DNA of 33,284 nt from Gemmatimonadota bacterium (GCA_947462095.1 CANHNQ010000026.1:1-33284), one strand, 5' to 3'; shown: positions 8,636 through 17,402, counted from the first letter of the stretch. Numbers and translations: made by a program. Notes: generated by a model not told the origin, from the letters alone.

Positions 8636-10816
8636 TTACGCGATGGGTGGATCGTCGGGCAGTGCGTCACCCAGAATTGATGGTGCATAGTAGGCACGCG
8701 CGTATTGCTCCACCATGCGCCGCGCCGTGAACTGCTGCCCGGCCACACGAATGGAGTGCTTCATCGTGGCCAGCCAGCGACGCGGCAAGTCGTTCTTGTC
8801 CACGTCGTAGTATCGCGGCACCACTTCCTGTTCGAGTAACTCGTACAGCCGGTTGGACGTGCTCACCCCCGCCTCGTCGTCTTCTTCCGGCGTGATCGCC
8901 CACCCGTTGTTGCCTTCGTAGCCTTCTTCCCACCATCCGTCGATGGTGGAGATCTGCGGCACGCCGTTCAAGGCGGCCTTCATGCCGCTCGTGCCCGACG
9001 CTTCGAGGGGGACGCGCGGCAGGTTCATCCACAGGTCCACGCCCTGCACGAGCAGGTGGGCGAGGTGCATGCCATAGTCTTCGACGAACGCGATGCGTCC
9101 TTCGAACTGCGGATCGCGGGTGAAGTGATACACGTTTTGCAGTACCTGCTTCCCCGGGTTGTCGGCCGGATGCGCCTTGCCGGCGAACACGATCTGCACC
9201 GGACGGTGCAGATCGGTGACCAGCTTTCGCAGGCGTTCGACATCGCGGAAGATCAAATCGGCGCGCTTGTACGTGGCGAATCGACGCGCGAATCCGATGG
9301 TCAGCGTCTTCGGGTCGAGCAGGGTGCCGGCACCCACCAGCTGCGTGGCCTCGATCTGCCGCCGCGCGAACGCGCTGCGCGCCTCTTCGCGCACCAGACG
9401 CATGAGCGTGTTCTTGAGCCGCGCGTGCGTGAACCACAACGCCTCGTCGTCGAGCGTGAGCACCTGTTCCCAGAGTGCAGGGTCACCACTGTGGCCCCAC
9501 GCCGGACCGAGGTGGTCGTCCAGCAGCTTCATGATCGGGTTGGCCATCCACGTGGCGAGATGGACACCGTTCGTCACGTGTCCCACGGGAATGTGCTCGG
9601 CTTCGCGGCCATTCCAGAGTGACCGGCTCATGTGACGCGTCACGATCCCATGACGACGCGACACCGCGTTCACGCGGCGGGAGAGTCGTACCGACGCCGC
9701 CGTCATGTGATACACACCGGTGCCCGACTCCGGCATGTAGCCGATGCGCAGAAACGTGTCCGCGTCGATGCCCATGTCGTTCCAGTAGCCGTTGGCGCAC
9801 TGACGCACTTCGTTCACGCCGAAGTGATCGTGGCCGGCGGGCACGGGCGTGTGGGTGGTGAAGACGCTGCGGTTCCGTACGCGCTTGACCGCTTCGCCAT
9901 ACGACACGCCCTGCTGGCACAGCTCGCGCACGCGCTCGACCATCATGAACGCCGCGTGTCCTTCGTTGGCGTGCCACGCCGCCGGCGCGATGCCGAGGGC
10001 ACGCAGCGCGCGAACGCCGCCGACACCCAGCAGCCATTCCTGACGGAGGCGCATGGCCGGGCCACCCGAGTACAGCTTCGAGAGCAACGGACGGTCGTCG
10101 GGATGATTCTCGGGGAGATCGGAATCGAGCAGGTACACGGGCACGCGGCCCACCTGCATCTTCCAAACGCGGATGTTGATGTCGCGGCCGAAGGTGTTCA
10201 CGGTCACGAGATGCTTCTCGCCATCCTTGCCGGGGAGCGGGACGATCGGCACGGCGTTGAAGTCGATGGCATCGTTCGAGTCTTCCTGCCAGCCGTCGAC
10301 GCGGATGTGCTGATCGAAGTACCCCTGACGATACAGAATGCCCACGGCTACGAGCGGGATACCGAGGTCGGACGCCGTCTTGAGATGGTCGCCGGCGAGG
10401 ACGCCGAGGCCACCCGAATAGATCGGCACCGAATTGTGCACGCCGAACTCGGCGCAGAAGTACGCGACCGGCTGACCGCGCAGTTCGGGGAAGGTCCGGG
10501 CGTACCAGGTGTGGTCGTCCGACCGCTCCGTGGCGAGCCACTGCATCGCGCGATCGTAGCGCGCGCAAAAGACGGCGTCCTCGGAGAGCGCCACGAGACG
10601 GGCGGGCTCCACGAGCTGGAGCAACCGGATCGGATTGTGCCGCAGCCGGTGCCAGAGGCTCTCATCGATTTCCCTGAAGAGCATCCGCGCGTCGCGATTC
10701 CAGCTCCACGCCAGATTGTGCGCGAGAAGGGCCAGCCCCGCGAGCCGACCTGGCAGCGGGGCGGGGTCAGGGACCAGCGGGGCAGGCGGCGCTTCGACAG
10801 ATGCGGTCATATCCAC
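8636..10816 (-). CDS. glgP: Alpha-glucan (glycogen/maltodextrin) phosphorylase, GT35
   Basis: A 726-residue GT35 phosphorylase that releases glucose-1-phosphate from alpha-1,4-glucan. The N-terminal ~100 residues (NLAWSWNRDARMLFREID) match the DUF3417 segment of the short alpha-glucan phosphorylases. AYFCAEFGVHNSVPIYSGG and WHANEGHAAFMMVER are conserved core motifs. EASGTSGMKAALNG contains the lysine equivalent to the PLP-binding lysine of E. coli MalP/GlgP. No signal peptide is present. Two starts are possible: GTG at 10816, with GAG five bases upstream, or ATG at 10810, which shortens the product by two residues. It is the first gene of the glucan operon and diverges from thrA across a 181-bp gap. 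Confidence 0.93.
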   Translation of the reverse strand: MDMTASVEAPPAPLVPDPAPLPGRLAGLALLAHNLAWSWNRDARMLFREIDESLWHRLRHNPIRLLQLVEPARLVALSEDAVFCARYDRAMQWLATERSDDHTWYARTFPELRGQPVAYFCAEFGVHNSVPIYSGGLGVLAGDHLKTASDLGIPLVAVGILYRQGYFDQHIRVDGWQEDSNDAIDFNAVPIVPLPGKDGEKHLVTVNTFGRDINIRVWKMQVGRVPVYLLDSDLPENHPDDRPLLSKLYSGGPAMRLRQEWLLGVGGVRALRALGIAPAAWHANEGHAAFMMVERVRELCQQGVSYGEAVKRVRNRSVFTTHTPVPAGHDHFGVNEVRQCANGYWNDMGIDADTFLRIGYMPESGTGVYHMTAASVRLSRRVNAVSRRHGIVTRHMSRSLWNGREAEHIPVGHVTNGVHLATWMANPIMKLLDDHLGPAWGHSGDPALWEQVLTLDDEALWFTHARLKNTLMRLVREEARSAFARRQIEATQLVGAGTLLDPKTLTIGFARRFATYKRADLIFRDVERLRKLVTDLHRPVQIVFAGKAHPADNPGKQVLQNVYHFTRDPQFEGRIAFVEDYGMHLAHLLVQGVDLWMNLPRVPLEASGTSGMKAALNGVPQISTIDGWWEEGYEGNNGWAITPEEDDEAGVSTSNRLYELLEQEVVPRYYDVDKNDLPRRWLATMKHSIRVAGQQFTARRMVEQYARAYYAPSILGDALPDDPPIA

Positions 10817-10876
10817 GGGAACTCGAGACAGAAATGCGACGCTGAAAGGTCGCGTCCAGACGTACGCCGAAAGGTA

Positions 10877-10890
10877 GGCACGCGCGTGCC
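10877..10890. promoter_or_regulatory. 14-bp perfect palindrome in the glgP/thrA divergent region
   Basis: GGCACGCGCGTGCC is its own reverse complement and sits about 60 bp upstream of glgP and 108 bp upstream of thrA, in the only shared control region of the two operons. It could be an operator. In DNA this GC-rich a short CG-alternating palindrome can arise by chance. I cannot place convincing -35/-10 boxes for either gene in the 181-bp gap; the best near thrA is CATCAT at 10980-10985, without a matching -35. No threonine-rich leader peptide or attenuator is seen before thrA. Confidence 0.3.
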
Positions 10891-10997
10891 GGTGTGGACA
10901 GGTGGACGGGCCCGGAGTAGTGTGCGGATGTGCCCCCGGATGACCGGTCGAGCGTCGGACCGGACCGTCCGAATGTTCTCATCATTCCCGCTGGACC

Positions 10998-13532
10998 ATG
11001 CCGCCACTGCGCCACCGTCCGACCTCGCGGTCCACCGCGATCGATGTGTTCAAGTTCGGTGGGGCGTCCTTGGCCGATGCGGCAGCGGTCCGCCACGCGA
11101 TTGCGCTCATCCTCGAGCCGCGTCCATCGCGGGTGGTGACGGTGGTGTCGGCGCTGGCCGGCGTGACCGACGCCCTGCTGGCGATCGCTGAGGCCGCACG
11201 CCTCGGCGAGGTGGTCGCCGTGGATGAACAGGTCACGAAGCTGCATCGGCGACATGCCGCCGTGGCCGCTGGGATCATCGGCAACGCCCGAGTCCGGGCA
11301 CGACTGCTCCGCGAACTCGACGCGGCCTTCAGCGAGTTGCGCACCCTCGCGCATGGCGTGGCCAGCTTGCGTGAGCTGACGCCGCGCACGATGGACTTTC
11401 TGCTGGTGCGTGGCGAACAGCTCTCGGCACGTCTGGTGGTGGCGGGGCTGCTCGCCCGTGGCGCGAAGGCGGCATACGTCGAGGCGGCCACGCTGATTCA
11501 CACCGACGGCGTGTTCGGCGGGGCGTTCCCGGATCTCGCAGCCACCGATCGCGCCGTGCGCGCGCAGCTGCGCCCGCTGCTCGCGAAGCATGTGCTTCCC
11601 GTGGTCCCGGGCTTTGTCGGGGGGGCGCCCGACGGCGCGCTGGTGACGCTGGGCCGCGGTGGCAGTGATCTCACCGCCACCGTGCTGGGGCGTTCCCTGC
11701 GTGCCCAGCGGATCACACTGTGGAAAGATGTGCCGGGGCTGATGACCACCGATCCGCGGTTGGTGCCCAGCGCACGCATCGTGCCGCAGCTGAACGTGCG
11801 CGAAGCGGCGGAGCTCGCGTACTACGGGGCGAAGGTGCTGCATCCGCGGGCCCTCATTCCGCTGGCGCGCGTGCGCGTGCCGGTGTTCGTGCGGCCGTTT
11901 GCCGATCCCACCGCGCCGGGCACCGAGATCTCGGTGCGCCACACGCTCACGCGCTATCCCGTGAAGGCGCTCTCCATCGTGCGCCGTCAGGCGCTGGTCA
12001 CGGTCACCGGCAACGGGATGCTGGGGGTCCCCGGCATCGCCGCACGGACGTTTGCGGCGCTGCAGCAGGCAGGCATTTCGGTCACCCTCATCTCGCAGGC
12101 CTCGTCGGAGCATTCGATCTGCCTGTGCGTGCCGGCCGAACGGGGGGCGGAGGCGCGCGCTGCGCTGGAGCACGCGTTCGCGCTCGAGCTGTCGCGCCGC
12201 GAACTGGAAGGGATGGACGTGCAGCGCGGGATGGCCACGCTGGCCGTGGTCGGGCTGGGCATGGCCGGTTCGCCGGGCATCGCGTCACGTATGTTCACGT
12301 CGCTGTCGAAGGCGGGCGTGAACATCGTGGCCATCGCCCAGGGATCGAGTGAGCTGAACATCTCGGTGGTGATCGCCGAGCCCGATGCCGAAGTCGCGGC
12401 GCGGGCGGTCCACCACGAGTTTCAGCTCGACAAGATCGGCGGCGGCGGCCTGCGCGAGGACGACCGTCTGGACGTCGTCGTCCTTGGCGTGGGGCTCATC
12501 GGCCGGGAGCTGTTGCGCATGTTGCCGCGCGTGCGGCGTCGCGTGAAGCCCACCATCGTCGGGTTGGTGGATCGCAGCGGCTTTGTGTTCGCGCCGGATG
12601 GGTTCACGGCGCGTCAGATGGCGACCTACGCCAAGGCCAAGGAGACGGGCGGCACGCTGGCCACGATGCCTGGCGGCCAGAAGGGGACGGCCGCCGAGGC
12701 GGTCGCGTACATCGGCGCGCACGCCTTGTCACGACCGGTGCTGGTCGATGTCACGGCCCACGAAACGCTGCCGGCCATTCGCGCCGCGATCGTGGCAAAC
12801 ATGGACATCGTGATGGCGAACAAGCGACCGTTGTCGGCACCGCGTGCCGAGGTCGCATCGCTGCGGGCGCTGGCGGCGACGCACGGATCGCGGCTGTTAC
12901 ACGAGACCACCGTGGGCGCCGGTCTCCCGGTGATGGACAGCTACGCGAAGCTCGTGGAGACGGGCGACAAGGTGCTCCGCATCGAGGGATGCACGTCGGG
13001 GACGCTGGGGTTCCTGCTCACGGAACTCGGTAAGGGGCGCCCGTTCAGCGAGGCGCTACGCGATGCCATGTCACGCGGCTTCACCGAGCCGGACCCGCGC
13101 GACGACTTGTCGGGGATGGACGTGGCGCGCAAGGCGCTCATTCTGGCTCGGATGATGGGCTTTGGCGGTGACCTGACCGACGTCACCGTCGAATCGCTGG
13201 TGCCGACGGCCTATCGCGCCATGCCGTTGCCAACGTTTCTGGCCTCGCTGTCGGCGCAGGATGCCGCGTGGGCCGCGCGTTTCGCGGCGGCCACCAAGCA
13301 GGGGCGTGTGCTCCGCTACGTCTTGAACGCGTCTCCCCGCAAAGTCGAAGTGGGGCTACGCGCGGTGCCGCTCACGCATCCGCTGGCGGGATTGCGCGGC
13401 ACCGACAATCAAATCGTCTTCACCACCATGCGTTATCGTGAGCATCCTCTGGTGATCACTGGGCCGGGCGCCGGTCCGGCGGTCACCGCGGCCGGTGTGC
13501 TCAACGACATCCTTCAGCTGACGCCGTCATGA
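10998..13532 (+). CDS. thrA: Bifunctional aspartate kinase / homoserine dehydrogenase
   Basis: The 844-residue product is close to the 820 of E. coli ThrA and has the same domain order. The aspartokinase domain starts with VFKFGGASLAD (about residue 17) and includes WKDVPGLMTTDPR and YYGAKVLHPRAL. Two ACT-type regulatory repeats follow (about 335-470; VTGNGMLGVPGIAART and VVGLGMAGSPGIASRM), where threonine feedback would act. The homoserine dehydrogenase half begins with the nucleotide-binding GVGLIG at about residue 494 and carries VGAGLPVMDSY and LRIEGCTSGTLGFLL. It catalyses the first and third steps from aspartate to threonine and methionine. The canonical KFGGTS is KFGGAS here, a mild substitution in the ATP/aspartate-site motif. 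No Shine-Dalgarno is evident. The stop overlaps the thrC start (ATGA). Confidence 0.95.
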   Translation: MPPLRHRPTSRSTAIDVFKFGGASLADAAAVRHAIALILEPRPSRVVTVVSALAGVTDALLAIAEAARLGEVVAVDEQVTKLHRRHAAVAAGIIGNARVRARLLRELDAAFSELRTLAHGVASLRELTPRTMDFLLVRGEQLSARLVVAGLLARGAKAAYVEAATLIHTDGVFGGAFPDLAATDRAVRAQLRPLLAKHVLPVVPGFVGGAPDGALVTLGRGGSDLTATVLGRSLRAQRITLWKDVPGLMTTDPRLVPSARIVPQLNVREAAELAYYGAKVLHPRALIPLARVRVPVFVRPFADPTAPGTEISVRHTLTRYPVKALSIVRRQALVTVTGNGMLGVPGIAARTFAALQQAGISVTLISQASSEHSICLCVPAERGAEARAALEHAFALELSRRELEGMDVQRGMATLAVVGLGMAGSPGIASRMFTSLSKAGVNIVAIAQGSSELNISVVIAEPDAEVAARAVHHEFQLDKIGGGGLREDDRLDVVVLGVGLIGRELLRMLPRVRRRVKPTIVGLVDRSGFVFAPDGFTARQMATYAKAKETGGTLATMPGGQKGTAAEAVAYIGAHALSRPVLVDVTAHETLPAIRAAIVANMDIVMANKRPLSAPRAEVASLRALAATHGSRLLHETTVGAGLPVMDSYAKLVETGDKVLRIEGCTSGTLGFLLTELGKGRPFSEALRDAMSRGFTEPDPRDDLSGMDVARKALILARMMGFGGDLTDVTVESLVPTAYRAMPLPTFLASLSAQDAAWAARFAAATKQGRVLRYVLNASPRKVEVGLRAVPLTHPLAGLRGTDNQIVFTTMRYREHPLVITGPGAGPAVTAAGVLNDILQLTPS

Positions 13533-14911
13533 CCACGCCGATGTCTCACCCGTTGCCGGCCGACGCGGTATTCCTGCCCGCCGGGGTCACGGGACTGCCG
13601 GTCGGTGCCGAACACAGCGTGCAACGCTGCGCCGCCTGCGGACAGTTGCTCTCCCCGCTCGACGCGGCCCCCGATTGTCCGACCTGTGGCGGATTGCTCG
13701 AGATTCTGCATCGCGCGCCCGTCGATGCGTTCGGGGCGCCGCTCTCGGCCGACGCGCTCAAGCACGGGTTCTCGCAGCACTGCTGCGCGCGCCCGATAGG
13801 ACATGCCTCAGGGGTGTGGCGCTTCGAGTCGATCGTGATGCCCGGTGCCGCCGAGGCGATCGTGAGTCACCCCGAGGGGAACACGCCGTTGTTGTCGCGC
13901 GCGGCGATCTCGCGGTACACGGGCTGTGACGGATTGCTGATCAAGCACGAAGGGCACAATCCTACCGGCTCCTTCAAAGATCGCGGCATGACCGTGGGCA
14001 CCACCCAAGCCGTACGTATCGGTGCGAGCGCCGTGGCATGCGCGAGCACCGGCAACACGTCGGCGGCGCTGGCGTCGTATGCCGCGCAGGCCGGCATTCC
14101 CGGACTGGTGTTCGTCCCGGCGGGGAAAATCGCCCTGGGCAAGCTGGCGCAGACGTTGTCGTATGGTGCGCGCACGCTGCTCGTGAAGGGGGATTTCGAC
14201 GCGTGCCTGCGGCTGGTGCAGCAGGCGTCGCGCGAACTGGGGATCTATCTGCTCAACTCCATCAATCCGTGGCGCGTGGAAGGGCAGAAGACCATCGTCT
14301 TCGAACTCTTGCAGCAGCTCGGGTGGAACGCGCCCGACTTCCTCGTGTTGCCGGCCGGCAACCTGGGCAACACCGCGGCGTTCGGGAAGGCGCTGCGCGA
14401 AGCGAAGGCGCTCGGGCTCATTTCGAAAGTGCCGCGCCTCGTGAGCGTACAGGCGGCCGGCGCGGCGCCGTTCGCGCGGGCGTTCCGCGAAGACTTTGCC
14501 ACGCGGTACACGGTGCAGGCGGACACGATCGCCACGGCGATTCGCATCGGTGATCCGGCGTCGTGGGATCGCGCCGTGCGCGCGATTCGCGAAACCGACG
14601 GCCTCGTGATTTCGGCGACCGACGACGAGATCATCGACGCCAAGGTCACGATCGATGGCGCCGGCGTGGGCTGCGAGCCGGCCAGTGCCGCCAGTGTGGC
14701 CGGCGTCCGTCAGCTGGTGCGCGACGGGATTATCCGCTCGGGTGACACCGTGGTGGCGGTGCTGACCGGACACGTGCTCAAGGATCCGGGCATGCTGGTG
14801 GAGCTGCATCAGCGGGAAGATTACGCGCGCGCGAACCGCCCCATGGAGATCGAGGCCTCGGTGAGCGCGGTGGACGCGGTGTTGCACAGCATGCGCGGGA
14901 GTGCGTCGTGA
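13529..14911 (+). CDS. thrC: Threonine synthase (PLP-dependent)
   Basis: The 460-residue enzyme converts O-phosphohomoserine to threonine. A zinc-ribbon-like N-terminus has two CxxC pairs (C34/C37 and C50/C53), as found in many bacterial and archaeal threonine synthases. HNPTGSFKDRGM carries the PLP lysine (K150), and ASTGNTSAALASYAAQAG is the phosphate-binding loop region. PAGNLGNTAAFGKAL matches the conserved glycine-rich region. It overlaps thrA by 4 nt upstream and the SDR gene by 4 nt downstream (GTGA). Its substrate is made by homoserine kinase (ThrB), which is not encoded here, so that step must come from elsewhere in the genome. The function is secure. Confidence 0.95.
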   Translation: MTTPMSHPLPADAVFLPAGVTGLPVGAEHSVQRCAACGQLLSPLDAAPDCPTCGGLLEILHRAPVDAFGAPLSADALKHGFSQHCCARPIGHASGVWRFESIVMPGAAEAIVSHPEGNTPLLSRAAISRYTGCDGLLIKHEGHNPTGSFKDRGMTVGTTQAVRIGASAVACASTGNTSAALASYAAQAGIPGLVFVPAGKIALGKLAQTLSYGARTLLVKGDFDACLRLVQQASRELGIYLLNSINPWRVEGQKTIVFELLQQLGWNAPDFLVLPAGNLGNTAAFGKALREAKALGLISKVPRLVSVQAAGAAPFARAFREDFATRYTVQADTIATAIRIGDPASWDRAVRAIRETDGLVISATDDEIIDAKVTIDGAGVGCEPASAASVAGVRQLVRDGIIRSGDTVVAVLTGHVLKDPGMLVELHQREDYARANRPMEIEASVSAVDAVLHSMRGSAS

Positions 14912-15663
14912 CCGGCCCGGGCATGCACGCACTGGCGTCGCCGCGTCGTACGCTGATCACCGGCGCGGCGCGTCCGCTTGGGGTGGAGCTGGTGCGGCAG
15001 TGTCTCAGCCGCGGCGACAAGGTGTACGCGGCGGCGCGCAATCCAGCCCGGGTTCCGGTGCTGGCCGACCTGCGCGCCGAGTACGGCGGGTTGGAGTTGA
15101 TCGCACTCGATCCCGCCGATCCGTCGCTGGTGGCCGACGCCGTGCCGGTGCTGGAGAGCCTCACGGATACGCTCGACCAGTTGATCATCGCGCCGGCCGA
15201 GCCGGGACAGCACGAGAAGCTGGCGGACAGCGAGCGCGACGAAATGTTGTCGACCTTGTCGGGCACCGGGCTCACCGAGCACTATCGGCGGCACGCGGTC
15301 GCACCGCTCCTGCTGGTGCGAACCCTGCTGCCATTTCTCGCCAATCGCGACGGCGCGCGGGTGCTGGTGGTCAGCAGCTGGCTGGGCTCACTCGCCGGCA
15401 AGACGCAGGGCGGGGACTACGCCACCTGCGCCAGCGGTGCCGCGTTGCACATGCATATGCGTGCGCTGGCCCATGACCTCAGTGACGAGCGCATCGTGCT
15501 GATGCTTGGCAACCCCGGGCATTTCGCCACCACGCCGGATGGGCCGGCGTTCCGCGTGCCGATCGATCAAGCCGCGATCGGGTTGCTGAGCCAGATGGAG
15601 CGGCTGCCGAAGGAGAAGACAGGGAGCTTTCTGGATTGGACGGGGGCGGAGCGCGCGTGGTGA
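14908..15663 (+). CDS. Degenerate short-chain dehydrogenase/reductase-like protein
   Basis: This 251-residue Rossmann protein starts with a GTG inside the thrC stop (GTGA). TLITGAARPLGVELVRQCLS is recognisably the SDR nucleotide-binding start, but the usual TGxxxGxG has proline in place of its middle glycine. The NNAG motif is replaced by IIAPAEPG. The catalytic serine may remain in VVSSWLGS. In the active site, aligning on S-x-AAL, the usual YxxSKAAL reads TCASGAAL: tyrosine becomes threonine and lysine becomes glycine, with a tyrosine displaced two residues upstream. The C-terminal LGNPGHFATTPDG matches the PGxVxT loop seen in C-factor-type SDRs. It is probably not a classical dehydrogenase and may have a binding, regulatory or altered catalytic role. 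The reading frame is intact, so it does not look like a pseudogene. Confidence 0.8.
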   Translation: MTGPGMHALASPRRTLITGAARPLGVELVRQCLSRGDKVYAAARNPARVPVLADLRAEYGGLELIALDPADPSLVADAVPVLESLTDTLDQLIIAPAEPGQHEKLADSERDEMLSTLSGTGLTEHYRRHAVAPLLLVRTLLPFLANRDGARVLVVSSWLGSLAGKTQGGDYATCASGAALHMHMRALAHDLSDERIVLMLGNPGHFATTPDGPAFRVPIDQAAIGLLSQMERLPKEKTGSFLDWTGAERAW

Positions 15664-15711
15664 GGTAGTCCGTCGCCGCGGGAGTCGGGGCATCGCCCGC
15701 GTGCCGTCGCC

Positions 15712-15740
15712 TTGCCGGTCGTCCCCGCGTGGCATAGCAT
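15712..15740 (+). promoter_or_regulatory. Sigma-70-type promoter giving a leaderless mRNA for the M1 peptidase
   Basis: TTGCCG (15712-15717) and TAGCAT (15735-15740) each match 4 of 6 consensus bases and are exactly 17 bp apart. The ATG follows the -10 box by only 6 bp, so transcription would begin at or within a base or two of the start codon. There is no room for a Shine-Dalgarno. The 83-bp gap after the SDR gene is consistent with a new transcription unit. Confidence 0.5.
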
Positions 15741-15746
15741 CTCCGC

Positions 15747-17402
15747 ATGTCCTCTCTTTCTCGTCTGCTCGCCGTCCCGGCGCTGATGCTCTCCGTTCTC
15801 ACGGGCTCGGTGCTCGTGGCGCAAGACGCGCCGAGTCACACGGGCGCTCGGCGGGCCGGTATCGATGTGCTCCACTACGAATTCCGCGTCGATTTTCCGG
15901 CGCGCGCGTGGCCCGACACGATCCGCTTCGCTTCCACGACGACCGCGCGGCGCGTGAATGCGATGGCGCTCTCGCTCGATCTGTCGTCGGCGCTGCACGT
16001 GGACTCCACGCAGGTGAACGGGGTGCGCGTGGCGTTCACTCGCCCGGGCGACAGCGTGCGTGTGGCGTTGCCAAAGGGCGGGAACGATACCGTGCGTGTC
16101 GCGGTGTTCTATCGTGGGCTGCCCGCCGATGGCCTCATCGTACGCCGGGACTCGTTGCTCGGCTGGACAGCCTTTGGGGACAACTTCCCCGACCGGGCGC
16201 GGCAGTGGCTGGCGACGGTCGACCATCCATCGGACAAGGCGCTGGTGGACTGGATCGTGCGCGCGCCGGCCACCCATCGGGTGGTGGCCAACGGTGCACT
16301 CATCGAGGAGTCGCCCGAGCCGGGGCTCCCCGCCTCGCCGCTGGTGCGCACGCACTGGCGGACGGCGCGGCCGATCTACACCGGCCTGATGGTGATCGGC
16401 GTTTCACCGTTCGCGGTGCTCGAGCTGGGCGAGACCGCGTGCAACCTGGCCGAGCACGCGGGGTGTGTGCGTCAATCCGTGTGGGCGAGCCCGGACCGTC
16501 GTGCGGCCCTTCCGGGGAGTTTCGCGCGCGCGGGCGACATCGTGGCGTTTTTCTCGACGCTGGTCGCGCCGTTCCCGTACGAGAAGCTGGCGCACGTGGC
16601 CTCGTCCACGCGCTACGGCGGCATGGAAAACGCCGGGGCGATCTTCTACGACCAACGGTTATTTACCGTGGGCTCGCCTGGCGAATCGCTGATCGCGCAT
16701 GAAACGGCGCACCAGTGGTTCGGCGATGCCGTTACGGAGCGCGAATGGCCACACGTGTGGCTTTCTGAGGGGTTTGCCACGTACTTCGCCGCGCTGTGGA
16801 CGGAGCACGCGCACGGTGACAGCGCCTTTCTGGCGCAGATGCGCGGCATCCGTGCGAAGCTGCTCAAGTCGCCGATCACCGGAGAGAAGGCCGTGATCGA
16901 TACGACGCTCGACAATCTCACGAAGGTGCTCAACACGAACGTGTACGAAAAGGCCGGTTTCACGTTGCATCTGCTGCGGCGCGAGATCGGCGACTCGGCG
17001 TTCTTTCGCGGGATCCGCACGTACTATGCCGCGCATCGGCACGGGAACGCGCTCACCGCGGACCTTCAGCACGCCGTTGAGCGCGCCTCGCACCGCAAGC
17101 TCGACTGGTTCTTCGAGCAATGGCTGCGGCGACCGGGGTATGCCGAGGTGGACGCATCATGGTCGTGGAACGCGAAGACGAAACAGCTCAGTGCCCGGAT
17201 TCAGCAAGGGACCCGTTTCGCACCGTACCGGCTCTCCCTCATGGTCGATCTCACCACGGCCTCCGGAACCGTGAAGCACGTGCGTGTTACGGTGCCGGCG
17301 CAGGCGACATCGACGATCACGATTCCACTCACGCTTTCCGCGAAACCGCGCGCCGTGACGTTCGATGGGGACGTCTCATTCTTGGGCGTCTTGCGCCAGT
17401 AA
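15747..17402 (+). CDS. M1 family zinc aminopeptidase, exported
   Basis: A 551-residue gluzincin peptidase with an N-terminal signal peptide (LLAVPALMLSVLTGSVLVAQ). The zinc site is HETAH (318-322), followed after 18 residues by the third ligand E341 in WLSEGFATY, the classic HExxH-x18-E spacing. The substrate N-terminus-binding motif is GGMENA (291-296), a variant of GAMEN. The N-terminal ~200 residues form the beta-sandwich typical of M1 enzymes. The C-terminal section is short (KLDWFFEQWLRRPGY, then a beta-rich tail), so the long helical domain of aminopeptidase N is missing, as in other compact secreted M1 peptidases. It should remove N-terminal residues from peptides outside the cytoplasm. 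It lies behind its own candidate promoter. Confidence 0.92.
   Translation: MSSLSRLLAVPALMLSVLTGSVLVAQDAPSHTGARRAGIDVLHYEFRVDFPARAWPDTIRFASTTTARRVNAMALSLDLSSALHVDSTQVNGVRVAFTRPGDSVRVALPKGGNDTVRVAVFYRGLPADGLIVRRDSLLGWTAFGDNFPDRARQWLATVDHPSDKALVDWIVRAPATHRVVANGALIEESPEPGLPASPLVRTHWRTARPIYTGLMVIGVSPFAVLELGETACNLAEHAGCVRQSVWASPDRRAALPGSFARAGDIVAFFSTLVAPFPYEKLAHVASSTRYGGMENAGAIFYDQRLFTVGSPGESLIAHETAHQWFGDAVTEREWPHVWLSEGFATYFAALWTEHAHGDSAFLAQMRGIRAKLLKSPITGEKAVIDTTLDNLTKVLNTNVYEKAGFTLHLLRREIGDSAFFRGIRTYYAAHRHGNALTADLQHAVERASHRKLDWFFEQWLRRPGYAEVDASWSWNAKTKQLSARIQQGTRFAPYRLSLMVDLTTASGTVKHVRVTVPAQATSTITIPLTLSAKPRAVTFDGDVSFLGVLRQ

Noticed and set aside
10891-10997. Threonine attenuator/leader peptide before thrA
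   Set aside because: No short ORF rich in Thr/Ile codons and no terminator hairpin in the gap.
10767-12173. 468-aa minus-strand ORF
   Set aside because: Shadow of thrA; no motif seen.
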